This document shows, one piece after another, positions 55,300 to 60,618 of a stretch of 64,000 nucleotides of DNA. The stretch's first letter is position 1; every line of letters starts with the position of its first letter. The notes beneath the pieces were generated by a model. The model had not been told where the DNA came from. It ran no database searches and saw only the letters and a program-made list of their open reading frames with translations. Source of the DNA: a virus. Position numbers and translations under genes: made by a program. The DNA lies in the IMG/VR virus record IMGVR_UViG_3300020442_002364, positions 1-64,000 of that record; one strand, written 5' to 3'.

Positions 55300-55492
55300 A
55301 CTTTTCTTTTCCAACAAATTGCTCCTCTAAGTTGTAGTTCATAATCCAGTTCTCAGTTACCACATAGTAACCACTGATGTTTTCGCCATCACACTGGAAA
55401 CCATAGGTCCTCACTTTCTCACACACTCCGTCAATGCAGAACTTCTTGTCACTGTGAAGGTATGAGTGATACCTTTCGTCCAGATTAATCAT
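55283..55492 (-). CDS. Small hypothetical protein (69 aa)
   Basis: The protein starts MINLDERYHSYLHSDKKFCI and is rich in aromatic residues and acids (SGYYVVTENWIMNYN); it has three cysteines and no membrane segment. No family is recognised. An extended -10 (TGCTATAAT) lies 22 bases upstream, and the gene overlaps the next one, so the pair forms a small operon. Confidence 0.6.
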   Translation of the reverse strand: MINLDERYHSYLHSDKKFCIDGVCEKVRTYGFQCDGENISGYYVVTENWIMNYNLEEQFVGKEKYEYSV

Positions 55493-55514
55493 GGCAGTTT
55501 TGTCTCTTAATATA

Positions 55515-55520
55515 ATTATA
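55515..55520 (-). promoter_or_regulatory. Extended -10 promoter for the 69-aa and 65-aa genes
   Basis: Minus-strand TGCTATAAT: a perfect -10 (plus 55515-55520) with the TGn extension. No good -35 at 16-18 bases. It lies between the DUF6445-like gene stop (55528) and the next ATG. Confidence 0.5.
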
Positions 55521-55527
55521 GCAGAAA

Positions 55528-56226
55528 TCAGCAGAAAGAGTGAAAGTTCAATCTAAAGGTATCAGAATACATACCTTTCTTAAAATATGCTGAATGGAAC
55601 AATGCTCCCTCATAGATGTGCAGTCTGTTGAACTTACGTGGAAGGAAGTGATACATTTCATATCGCTCGTCCCCATCAAATCCCTCAAACTCAACTAGTT
55701 GTCTATACAGATGCTCATTCTCAGGAAGAATGTCAGCATACCTCTCTTTCCTGTAGATACTAGGATTTCTGAATACTGCTTCTTCTCCAGTATCCCTTAC
55801 ACGGTAGAATGCAGTACCATCTTTGTCAGTGATCTCCTCATCATGATTCAGACAATAGTTAAATGCCATATGCATCGTGTCTGAATGAGGATAAAGAGAT
55901 CTCTTCAAACATTTTGTCTTGCTGTTAATTACAGAAACGTTCCAAGAGAACTGTGCATCATAAATGCCATAGTGCTCCTCTAGAACAAGTCTCTGATATC
56001 TTGTGATAGAATCAAATGTATATTCTAACCACTGCTGCCACCCTGGGTAGAAACTACGTGATCTCTCTAGTGGATGACCAGAGCACCAGTCTCTCATCTC
56101 CTCAGGATATCTGAAAACATTGTCAATGGTAATTACTCTGCTCTTCCATTGACCAATCTCAACTACATTCACATCCGCCTCTTTGTTAATCTCAAAGAGA
56201 GCAGTGTTAGCAAATTTCAAATGCAT
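55528..56226 (-). CDS. DUF6445-like 2OG-Fe(II) oxygenase-fold protein (232 aa)
   Basis: The central motif PHSDTMHMAFNYCLNHDEE gives H114 and D116; GTAFYRVRDTGEE (137-149) and KFNRLHIYEGALFHSAYF (198-215) supply the distal H211, and R225 in DTFRLNF is the likely 2-oxoglutarate anchor. This order, with GTAFYRHR-like and FNRL-x-x-Y-x-G-x-x-FHS motifs, is that of DUF6445, a double-stranded beta-helix oxygenase-like family. The iron site looks complete, but no substrate is known. The start overlaps the end of the PPTase-like gene by ten bases, so the two are probably co-expressed. It is the third oxygenase-fold gene in the window and the only one outside the fibre cluster. Confidence 0.75.
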   Translation of the reverse strand: MHLKFANTALFEINKEADVNVVEIGQWKSRVITIDNVFRYPEEMRDWCSGHPLERSRSFYPGWQQWLEYTFDSITRYQRLVLEEHYGIYDAQFSWNVSVINSKTKCLKRSLYPHSDTMHMAFNYCLNHDEEITDKDGTAFYRVRDTGEEAVFRNPSIYRKERYADILPENEHLYRQLVEFEGFDGDERYEMYHFLPRKFNRLHIYEGALFHSAYFKKGMYSDTFRLNFHSFC

Positions 56227-56678
56227 ACTGTACCTACGAGTCCCTCGGGTAATCCTGTAATATTAATTATACCATCTTTTACTTCTTTGTCCAAGTTACC
56301 TCCGATGGTTAACTTGTCACGTTTTATTTTTGCTTCCTTTGCAGTCCACAACTCATAGAACTTTTGTTTGTCAGATGTGATCTCTGAGATACTAAAAAAT
56401 CTACGAGAAATATTTTCAAAGGGGCGGTCTCTCATAACCTCGATGTCTATGCCGATGGGCATGGATGCTACCGCAACTGCAACGAAGTCGCCGCTGTCGG
56501 ATTTGTTCCAATGTACAGTGGCAGGTTTTTTGCAACTCAATTTACCCTCCAAGAAATCTGCGATGCAAGCTCGGATGATCTTGGAATGACTGATCTGGGG
56601 CGACTCGAAAAGGTATACAAGAAATTTTTCACCCAAAAAAATTTCTGAAATAGGGATCCTAAGTTTTTCAACGAACAT
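56217..56678 (-). CDS. 4'-phosphopantetheinyl transferase-like protein (153 aa)
   Basis: The C-terminal two-thirds carry the Sfp/AcpT-type signature: PIGIDIE (residues 74-80, metal-binding D78 and E80), F-x-x-SEI (about 95-100) and FYELWTAKEAKIK (107-119, with W111, K114, E115 and K119). Enzymes of this family move phosphopantetheine from CoA to a serine of carrier proteins. At 153 aa it is shorter than Sfp (about 224 aa), with a reduced N-terminal half. The usual FN-x-SHS segment reads HWNKSDSGD, so the CoA-binding histidine is not conserved in its normal place. A target could be the host acyl carrier protein or a phage protein; no carrier-protein gene is seen here. It overlaps the DUF6445-like gene. 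Activity is inferred, not shown. Confidence 0.8.
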   Translation of the reverse strand: MFVEKLRIPISEIFLGEKFLVYLFESPQISHSKIIRACIADFLEGKLSCKKPATVHWNKSDSGDFVAVAVASMPIGIDIEVMRDRPFENISRRFFSISEITSDKQKFYELWTAKEAKIKRDKLTIGGNLDKEVKDGIINITGLPEGLVGTVCI

Positions 56679-56778
56679 GATAGTACGGACGCGAATGCAA
56701 GACTTTATAGATTAGCTCTTTAGGTACCATATTAACACGGGCTACGCCCCAACGCAACGGGGGCGGGGGCGACTGCCC
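56679..56778 (-). terminator. Short intergenic region with GC-rich hairpin
   Basis: About 100 bases without a gene. On the minus strand a 5-bp hairpin GGGGC-AGTC-GCCCC (plus 56766-56779) overlaps the stop of the 62-aa gene and is followed by further C and G runs, then an AT-rich stretch leading to the PPTase ATG. No T-run follows the hairpin, so termination is uncertain. TACTAT just before the ATG could be a -10. Confidence 0.35.
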
Positions 56779-56967
56779 CTAGTCCTCCCAGAAGGTGGGC
56801 AGTGCCTCTACTGCCTCGTCGTGGTAGAGTTCGGCATTCTGCCCAGCGATGGCAAAGGAGGGCGATCCGATCGGATGCTCAGCGCTACCGTTATTCAGAC
56901 ACCACACGGTGCGGCGTGTCTTCAGATCGGTGCTCATGCTGTAGACGGTGTAAGGGCGGATGTTCAT
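56779..56967 (-). CDS. Small hypothetical protein (62 aa)
   Basis: I chose the ATG at 56967 (MNIRPYTVYSMSTDLKTRRT), four bases after the stop of the upstream gene; a longer frame from 57009 would overlap that gene. The short beta-like N-terminus (VYSMSTDLKTRRTVWCLN) and acidic C-terminus (DEAVEALPTFWED) recall small cyanophage proteins of unknown function. It is GC-rich compared with the structural genes. No family is recognised. Confidence 0.6.
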   Translation of the reverse strand: MNIRPYTVYSMSTDLKTRRTVWCLNNGSAEHPIGSPSFAIAGQNAELYHDEAVEALPTFWED

Positions 56968-56971
56968 GGAT

Positions 56972-57190
56972 TCAGGCGTAGCGGTTAGCAATGGCGTTGG
57001 TGTTTGCATCAGAGCGACACCAGCGGTAAGGGTTGCCCTTGGGGTTGTTGGGCACTGCCCAGATCATGCACTCTTCACCCCATGCCTTAGCGATGCGGTA
57101 GGCGTGGTTGATGTCGGTTGCCCAGTCGCACCCGTGAGGGTCAAAGTTGGACCATGTGGAGGGTTGGACGGCGAAGGTGTGGGTGAGCAT
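56972..57190 (-). CDS. Small hypothetical protein (72 aa)
   Basis: The protein starts MLTHTFAVQPSTWSNFDPHG and is rich in W, N, H and C (HGCDWATDINHAYRIAKAW, then CMIWAVPNN). The histidines and four cysteines could bind a metal, but no classical zinc motif is visible. It is the first gene after a perfect TATAAT box and is followed four bases later by the 62-aa gene. No family is recognised. Confidence 0.6.
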   Translation of the reverse strand: MLTHTFAVQPSTWSNFDPHGCDWATDINHAYRIAKAWGEECMIWAVPNNPKGNPYRWCRSDANTNAIANRYA

Positions 57191-57212
57191 GTCTCTCTGT
57201 GTTGTTGAACTA

Positions 57213-57218
57213 ATTATA
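57213..57218 (-). promoter_or_regulatory. -10 box for the 72-aa gene
   Basis: Minus-strand TATAAT, 22 bases before the ATG at 57190. No -35 and no TGGCACA box at the usual distance. Confidence 0.45.
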
Positions 57219-57226
57219 GCGGATGC

Positions 57227-57502
57227 TCAGCGGCACCAGCGGTCGCCGTAGACAGTTCCCCAACCGTCACGCTGAGCACGGCGGCGGTCGTAGTCTTCCG
57301 CTGTGAAGTGATCATCAAAATCACCCTCATCGGTGACGCCCCGCACCATGTCCCCAAAGGTCACGGTTTCGTATTCAGCGGCACGGCGGCAGGTTGCCCG
57401 CTCCTGCCTCTCCTGCTCTAGGACCTGTAGAGCAATGCGGGAGAGTTCAGGAGAGGTGGCGTAGATGCCGTTGGAATCGAATTTCATGGGTTGTTTGTTC
57501 AT
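57227..57502 (-). CDS. Small hypothetical protein (91 aa)
   Basis: Charged and arginine/glutamate-rich (LQVLEQERQERATCRRAAEY), then acidic (VTDEGDFDDHFTAEDYDRRR), with a YGDRWC end. A second ATG five codons in (MKFDSNG, 57487) may be the true start, because the first ATG lies only six bases after the TATAAT box. GC-rich coding. No family is recognised. Confidence 0.6.
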   Translation of the reverse strand: MNKQPMKFDSNGIYATSPELSRIALQVLEQERQERATCRRAAEYETVTFGDMVRGVTDEGDFDDHFTAEDYDRRRAQRDGWGTVYGDRWCR

Positions 57503-57508
57503 GCTCTT

Positions 57509-57514
57509 ATTATA
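57509..57514 (-). promoter_or_regulatory. -10 box very close to the ATG of the 91-aa gene
   Basis: Minus-strand TATAAT with only six bases before the ATG at 57502, so transcription would start at or just before the ATG unless the start is at 57487. No TGGCACA box upstream. Confidence 0.45.
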
Positions 57515-57516
57515 GG

Positions 57517-57834
57517 TCAGTTGAACACGTAACCTGACTCGAAGGGGACAGTTTGGTTATTGTCCATGATGTACCAAGCGAAGTCTTTTTGAAATACGCC
57601 GTCGGTCATGCCGTTGCAGAACTCATTGATCAAAGCGTTCAAACGGGACTTGGTGGTGTTAGACTGCCAACCGCCGTCAAAGATACGCATCCAGTTGTCT
57701 GTCACTTCTGCGATCTTGTTGCCGTGGAGATGGACGGTTGACACGTCGCCGCATGTGGTAACGGTGGTGTTGCCTGATGACCAGTTCTTGCCTGCGTTGA
57801 TAGCGGCGTTCATTTGGGATTCGATCTTACGCAT
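57517..57834 (-). CDS. Conserved cyanophage hypothetical protein (105 aa)
   Basis: I recognise the pattern of a small protein common in marine cyanophages: MRKIESQMNAAINAGKNWSS at the start, TVHLHGNKIAEV in the middle, WMRIFDGGWQSNTTKSRLNA, then the GVFQKDFAWYI end. It is mostly beta with a W/G-rich turn and no catalytic motif. Its function is unknown. It is first after a promoter carrying the conserved TGGCACA box. Confidence 0.75.
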   Translation of the reverse strand: MRKIESQMNAAINAGKNWSSGNTTVTTCGDVSTVHLHGNKIAEVTDNWMRIFDGGWQSNTTKSRLNALINEFCNGMTDGVFQKDFAWYIMDNNQTVPFESGYVFN

Positions 57835-57864
57835 GATGTAGAGGGGTGATTGGTTGATGTCTTA

Positions 57865-57907
57865 ATTATAGCGGTCAGAGGGTGGGGCGGCGACATCCAG
57901 TGTGCCA
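57865..57907 (-). promoter_or_regulatory. Box-type promoter: TGGCACA-30-TATAAT
   Basis: Minus-strand TGGCACA (plus 57901-57907), 30 bases, then TATAAT (plus 57865-57870), 30 bases before the ATG at 57834. No -35. The box lies in the last codons of the upstream gene. One of seven promoters with this fixed layout. Confidence 0.65.
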
Positions 57908-58099
57908 GTTTACCCACTGTCCTAATGACCTGTCACCAGACAGCAGAAGCGCTACGATGTCACGCTTGCGGGTCTTGTAGGTATACTCGACAAGGGGACC
58001 TTTGAACCAGCGAACTTTAAACGTGCCAGTGAGCGGGTTAACCTTGAGAGTCCAGACCGATTGAGAGACCGAGGGCGAGCAGGTGTTGATGCTGATCAT
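57875..58099 (-). CDS. Small hypothetical protein (74 aa)
   Basis: I chose the ATG at 58099 (MISINTCSPSVSQSVWTLKV), 20 bases after a TACAAT box; a longer frame from 58141 would begin upstream of that box. It is basic and beta-like (GTFKVRWFKGPLVEYTYKTR). The C-terminus (LGQWVNWHTGCRRPTL) is encoded over the TGGCACA box of the next promoter. No family is recognised. Confidence 0.55.
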   Translation of the reverse strand: MISINTCSPSVSQSVWTLKVNPLTGTFKVRWFKGPLVEYTYKTRKRDIVALLLSGDRSLGQWVNWHTGCRRPTL

Positions 58100-58119
58100 G
58101 TGGTGATGTCGTTGCTGAT

Positions 58120-58148
58120 ATTGTACCATGAGAGGGGTCACCCCTCAA
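58120..58148 (-). promoter_or_regulatory. Sigma70-like promoter with palindrome across -35 and spacer
   Basis: Minus-strand TTGAGG (plus 58143-58148), 17 bases, TACAAT (plus 58120-58125). The end of the -35 and the spacer contain the perfect inverted repeat GAGGGG-TGA-CCCCTC, which could be an operator or a weak hairpin. Confidence 0.55.
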
Positions 58149-58165
58149 GGATCATCAGGAGGATG

Positions 58166-58189
58166 AGAAAAAGGGCGGCAATGCCCTTT
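58166..58189 (-). terminator. Rho-independent terminator
   Basis: Minus-strand AAAGGGC-ATTGCC-GCCCTTT followed by TTC (plus 58183-58189 pairs with 58170-58176). It follows the stop of the 63-aa gene at 58217 and would end that transcript. Confidence 0.75.
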
Positions 58190-58216
58190 AAGATTTTCTT
58201 AGTGATGAGAAGGTGC

Positions 58217-58408
58217 TCAGAAAGGGTTGGTCCAGTTGTTATACTGGTGGTCGCTGATCTCGCGGCACTTGCAAAGCATATCTGTGAAGTTGTTCCACTC
58301 TTCACGCTTGGCGATCACGTCACCACGGAGGGCAGGATTCTGCATTGTAGCGACTTTCCAGTTGTAACGGAATTGCTCAAGAACTTGTGCTTTGGTGTAA
58401 TGGCGCAT
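58217..58408 (-). CDS. Conserved cyanophage small protein (63 aa)
   Basis: The pattern MRHYTKAQVLEQF ... NPALRGDVIAKREEWNNFTD ... ISDHQYNNWTNPF matches a small protein I recall from many cyanophages; its function is unknown. It is mostly helical with a basic N-terminus and a fixed W-x-NPF end. A box-type promoter lies upstream and a clear terminator follows, so it is a single-gene transcription unit. Confidence 0.8.
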   Translation of the reverse strand: MRHYTKAQVLEQFRYNWKVATMQNPALRGDVIAKREEWNNFTDMLCKCREISDHQYNNWTNPF

Positions 58409-58429
58409 GTGGTTTGTGTAACTGTTTAT

Positions 58430-58473
58430 ATTATAGGCACAGGGTCAACGGGAATGCGACCAAGGTTGTGCCA
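58430..58473 (-). promoter_or_regulatory. Box-type promoter: TGGCACA-31-TATAAT
   Basis: Minus-strand TGGCACA (plus 58467-58473), 31 bases, TATAAT (plus 58430-58435), 21 bases before the ATG at 58408. The box is preceded by AGTTGACATAG, the other half of the dyad. GGCACA of the box could also pair with TGTGCC just before the -10. Confidence 0.7.
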
Positions 58474-58485
58474 CTATGTCAACTG

Positions 58486-58644
58486 TCATAAGCAGGCGTC
58501 TTCAAAACGTTCCCGTGCGATCCACTCGCAGTGTTCACGTAAAGCGTCTTCTGACATGATGGACGCCATGCCTGATTTTTGCATGTTTGCCATCTCCTCT
58601 TCAAAGAAAGATAACAGCATGTCTTCATGATGTAATGAACTCAT
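58486..58644 (-). CDS. Small acidic helical protein (52 aa)
   Basis: Minus-strand frame from the ATG at 58644 to the TGA at 58486, starting MSSLHHEDMLLSFFEEEMAN and ending CEWIARERFEDACL. It is acidic and wholly helical. The E-x-F-x-D-x-CL end recalls small cyanophage proteins of unknown function. Its ATG directly follows the TAA of the 50-aa gene. Confidence 0.7.
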   Translation of the reverse strand: MSSLHHEDMLLSFFEEEMANMQKSGMASIMSEDALREHCEWIARERFEDACL

Positions 58645-58797
58645 TTAGTCGTAGGGAAAGAATGATGAACAGGTTGAAGATGTGGTGTAGGGGATCTCAT
58701 AATCCTCGCTAAACATCTCGTAGTAGAATTGACTGAAGATGGCGAAATCGTCTGGGGTTTCGCCATTCCAGATCTTAAGGATTTCAGTGTAGTTCAT
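58645..58797 (-). CDS. Small acidic protein (50 aa)
   Basis: Minus-strand frame from the ATG at 58797 to the TAA at 58645, starting MNYTEILKIWNGETPDDFAI and ending TCSSFFPYD. It is acidic and aromatic with no known family. It overlaps the upstream 62-aa gene by ATGA and abuts the 52-aa gene (TAAATG), so three tiny genes form one coupled operon. Confidence 0.68.
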   Translation of the reverse strand: MNYTEILKIWNGETPDDFAIFSQFYYEMFSEDYEIPYTTSSTCSSFFPYD

Positions 58798-58982
58798 TGG
58801 TCTGCAAACATTGCTTCGTGAGCATCAAGAACGAAATCTATGATCTCGTCTGTAGCACTGCAACTGAATCTGTCACAGAACCAATCAAGGGACATCTCGG
58901 CGGACCATTGCGTTTCGAGCATGAATGCCTGCAGTTCGAGGAGGTTTTCGTCGTTGATGACGTGGTTGATGTTTTGTCTCAT
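58794..58982 (-). CDS. Small acidic protein (62 aa)
   Basis: The protein starts MRQNINHVINDENLLELQAF; it is acidic and helical with two cysteines and a C-terminal EIIDFVLDAHEAMF helix. It is the first gene of a three-gene operon under a good promoter (TTGAAC-16-TATAAT). The ATG lies only six bases after the -10, so the mRNA may be leaderless. No family is recognised. Confidence 0.68.
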   Translation of the reverse strand: MRQNINHVINDENLLELQAFMLETQWSAEMSLDWFCDRFSCSATDEIIDFVLDAHEAMFADQ

Positions 58983-58988
58983 GTGCTT

Positions 58989-59030
58989 ATTATAGGGTAT
59001 GGGGTCAGCAGTTCAACCCAGGTTGTGCCA
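58989..59030 (-). promoter_or_regulatory. Box-type promoter: TGGCACA-29-TATAAT with -35
   Basis: Minus-strand TGGCACA (plus 59024-59030), 29 bases, TATAAT (plus 58989-58994). A -35 TTGAAC (plus 59011-59016) sits 16 bases before the -10, beside a GGGT/ACCC pairing. The upstream half CCAGTTGCAGTAG completes the dyad. Confidence 0.75.
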
Positions 59031-59253
59031 CTACTGCAACTGGACCATAGATGTGGTTCATCAGATCCCTGACGCGCTCACGGTCTACGCTGTCACCGTC
59101 GCCCCAATCCCAATGATCCATTGCATCATTGCATCTGTCAAGATAAAGTAGAAGTGCATAAGAAATTTGCTCCTTAGTTCTGTTTTGTGAGTACATGCCA
59201 CCTGTCCCATAATAATCGAACACGTAGTTGATGAATTCTTTAAAGTCTTTCAT
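59005..59253 (-). CDS. Conserved cyanophage hypothetical protein (82 aa)
   Basis: The layout FKEFINYVFDYYGTGGMYSQ, then TKEQISYALLLYL and WGDGDSVDRERVRDLM (about 48-65), is recalled from cyanophage genomes. The function is unknown. It is acidic and helical, and the WGDGDS-x-DRE motif is the best-conserved part. A strong Shine-Dalgarno (AGGAGG) precedes the ATG, inside the end of the 53-aa gene that it overlaps by ATGA. Its own end is encoded over the next TGGCACA box. Confidence 0.75.
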   Translation of the reverse strand: MKDFKEFINYVFDYYGTGGMYSQNRTKEQISYALLLYLDRCNDAMDHWDWGDGDSVDRERVRDLMNHIYGPVAVVAQPGLNC

Positions 59254-59411
59254 TTAATCCTCCTGTTGAATTCTTTGGATTCCTGTGGTGTCATGCCACA
59301 GAAGTAGTTTAATAGATTACCCTCGTAATCGTCCCAAGGTAGATCATCTAAATCAGATCCAATCTTGATGGTGTCCTTTGCACAATGCGCTTTGTATTCT
59401 TGTGGTGTCAT
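59250..59411 (-). CDS. Small hypothetical protein (53 aa) with repeated MTPQE motif
   Basis: Minus-strand frame from the ATG at 59411 to the TGA at 59250, starting MTPQEYKAHCAKDTIKIGSD. The first residues recur as GMTPQESKEFN near the C-terminus, an internal duplication. The middle is acidic (DLDDLPWDDYEG). It overlaps the 82-aa gene by ATGA and provides that gene's Shine-Dalgarno. No family is recognised. Confidence 0.68.
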   Translation of the reverse strand: MTPQEYKAHCAKDTIKIGSDLDDLPWDDYEGNLLNYFCGMTPQESKEFNRRIK

Positions 59412-59420
59412 TGTTAATAC

Positions 59421-59606
59421 CTACGCGAAAAGTGGACGCATGTAGTTCTTAAATTCTTCGCATCTATGAGCGGCGAGAATTTGCATTTCTTTTTCAGTGA
59501 TCACGATATCATATCCGTCTGCTTTCATCTCGTCGTAACATGCTTTAGTGATACCTTTGTCTGTGATATCGTATTCATGAAGTGCAACGTGTTTGAAAAA
59601 TGACAT
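59421..59606 (-). CDS. Small hypothetical protein (61 aa)
   Basis: The protein starts MSFFKHVALHEYDITDKGIT. It appears to have an alpha/beta layout (YDIVITEKEMQILAAHRCEE) with no catalytic motif. It is first after a TTGCAT-17-TATATT promoter and nine bases before the 53-aa gene; that gene and the next form an operon with it. No family is recognised. Confidence 0.65.
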   Translation of the reverse strand: MSFFKHVALHEYDITDKGITKACYDEMKADGYDIVITEKEMQILAAHRCEEFKNYMRPLFA

Positions 59607-59630
59607 AGATTAAATGTGATGTACATTATT

Positions 59631-59659
59631 AATATAGAGGGTAGGTAACACGAATGCAA
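59631..59659 (-). promoter_or_regulatory. Sigma70-like promoter for the 61-aa/53-aa/82-aa operon
   Basis: Minus-strand TTGCAT (plus 59654-59659), 17 bases, TATATT (plus 59631-59636), 24 bases before the ATG at 59606. Confidence 0.55.
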
Positions 59660-59799
59660 GCAATAGTGGACAGTTTATATAACTGGCACAGGCGGCTGAC
59701 CCGATTCTCAATAAGACATCACTATTGAGAAACCCCCATGCCAGTTGAGAAAGTGGCACAGGGGTGGTTGCATCTATTCAGTTTTTCTGTAAATGTGGA
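59660..59799. repeat. Gene-free region with plus-oriented TGGCACA boxes and inverted repeats
   Basis: About 140 bases without a gene. It holds AACTGGCACAGG (59681-59692), a perfect inverted repeat TTCTCAATA-AGACATCAC-TATTGAGAA (59705-59731), and a large hairpin CCCC-ATGCCAGTT-GAGA-AAGTGGCACA-GGGG (about 59734-59764). The two TGGCACA boxes point to the plus strand, opposite to all other copies, but no plus-strand gene or good -10 follows at 29-31 bases. It may be a regulator binding cluster. Confidence 0.5.
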
Positions 59800-59973
59800 T
59801 CAGTCGGAAATGTATCCGACAAAGTAACACAAACCCTCTGCTACAAATTTGTTAGCGAGACCCTGCAATTCAGGGTAATCATAGATCAAATCAGTGTCAA
59901 GTAGATGTTGGATCATTGCGACCTCATCGTCCACTGAGTTGATACATGTATTGGGATGTACATTACTCTTCAT
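59800..59973 (-). CDS. Small hypothetical protein (57 aa)
   Basis: I chose the ATG at 59973 (MKSNVHPNTCINSVDDEVAM), which overlaps the end of the upstream gene; a longer frame from 60048 would lie fully inside that gene. It is acidic, with a helix DEVAMIQHLLDTDLIYDYPE and a hydrophobic C-terminus (GLCYFVGYISD). No family is recognised. Confidence 0.6.
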   Translation of the reverse strand: MKSNVHPNTCINSVDDEVAMIQHLLDTDLIYDYPELQGLANKFVAEGLCYFVGYISD

Positions 59974-60142
59974 AGTACACATCGTCCTCGTAGTCAAAAT
60001 TAACGTTCTTGATACGCTTAGAGTTGGATACATTATCCATGTATCCACTCTGAGCTAAATCGATGTATTGGGCGTATTCTTTTTTTCTTTGAGAGAATGA
60101 GGAATTCCGTCCTTTTCCGCGATTATTCCAAGTTTTCGCCAT
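59963..60142 (-). CDS. Small basic N-terminal protein (59 aa)
   Basis: I chose the ATG at 60142 (MAKTWNNRGKGRNSSFSQRK). The first 25 residues are strongly basic and the end is acidic (NVNFDYEDDVYYEE), a charge split seen in small nucleic-acid binding or inhibitor proteins. Function unknown. A longer upstream frame exists but overlaps the 84-aa gene. Confidence 0.6.
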   Translation of the reverse strand: MAKTWNNRGKGRNSSFSQRKKEYAQYIDLAQSGYMDNVSNSKRIKNVNFDYEDDVYYEE

Positions 60143-60173
60143 TTTCTTCAGAATTGAAAGTTTTCTTAGATAT

Positions 60174-60428
60174 TCAAGGTTTTTGAATAAGATCACCCTT
60201 TTTGAGTGATTCATTATAAAACTTTCCAAGTGAGAAACTTTCGGGGTTTTTCACAAGTTCTTCAAGTTTACTCAGTAGTGTCTTATTTGCAGGTTTCCAA
60301 GTGAATTCGTATTTTTTGTCATTTCCTACAAAGTTTACGAAAACAGTGGAACCTTGCACAGAAATCCGATCGATGGCAGAACTGACTGAAGTAAAGTCGA
60401 AGTCGTATTTTTTGGAGGTTCTGGGCAT
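60174..60428 (-). CDS. KTSC-like small protein (84 aa)
   Basis: Residues 15-75 show the beta-strand pattern of KTSC-type domains: SSAIDRISVQGSTVFVNFVG, KKYEFTWKP, then a helix and SLGKFYNESLKKGD, as in the G-x-Fl-x-x-Ik-x-x-Y ending of that family. KTSC domains occur alone in phages and fused to enzymes; their role is unclear. It is the first gene after a box-type promoter at 60.46 kb. The family assignment is tentative. Confidence 0.6.
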   Translation of the reverse strand: MPRTSKKYDFDFTSVSSAIDRISVQGSTVFVNFVGNDKKYEFTWKPANKTLLSKLEELVKNPESFSLGKFYNESLKKGDLIQKP

Positions 60429-60452
60429 TTGTTTCCCTTGTGTACATTAATA

Positions 60453-60495
60453 ATTATATGAGCAACACTTTCAGAATGGGGGACAACCTGTGCCA
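60453..60495 (-). promoter_or_regulatory. Box-type promoter: TGGCACA-30-TATAAT
   Basis: Minus-strand TGGCACA (plus 60489-60495), 30 bases, TATAAT (plus 60453-60458), 24 bases before the ATG at 60428. No good -35. The upstream dyad half AGTGACACTTTGAGAA precedes the box. Confidence 0.7.
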
Positions 60496-60552
60496 GTTCT
60501 CAAAGTGTCACTGAGGTGCTTGACTTTTCTGTGGTTGCGGTCTAAGACAGCA

Positions 60553-60583
60553 GAGGTACTCCAGAGACCCTCGGAGATACCTC
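60553..60583. other. Stable hairpin in a gene-free region
   Basis: GAGGTACTCC (60553-60562) pairs with GGAG-A-TACCTC (60573-60583), leaving a ten-base loop and one bulged A. The flanks GAC and GTC extend the pairing. It lies in the 295-base gap between 60429 and 60723, which has no frame of useful length. It could be a small RNA, a leader structure or a protein site. It is not a tRNA: no T-arm or CCA end is seen. Confidence 0.45.
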
Positions 60584-60618
60584 CACAGTCGCCGTCTAGC
60601 TCACGCAAACCTATTTTT

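Noticed and set aside
58142-58216. Hydrophobic peptide frame (LLITKKILKGIAALFLILLM) as a membrane mini-protein
   Set aside because: No ATG, GTG or clear TTG start with a ribosome site; the stretch is better explained by the rho-independent terminator at 58166-58189.
58061-58630. Plus-strand open frame of 189 codons
   Set aside because: It runs antisense across two minus-strand genes, a terminator and two promoters; a shadow.
60541-60600. Possible tRNA in the 60.5 kb gap
   Set aside because: There is one strong hairpin but no cloverleaf, no conserved T-loop and no acceptor pairing.
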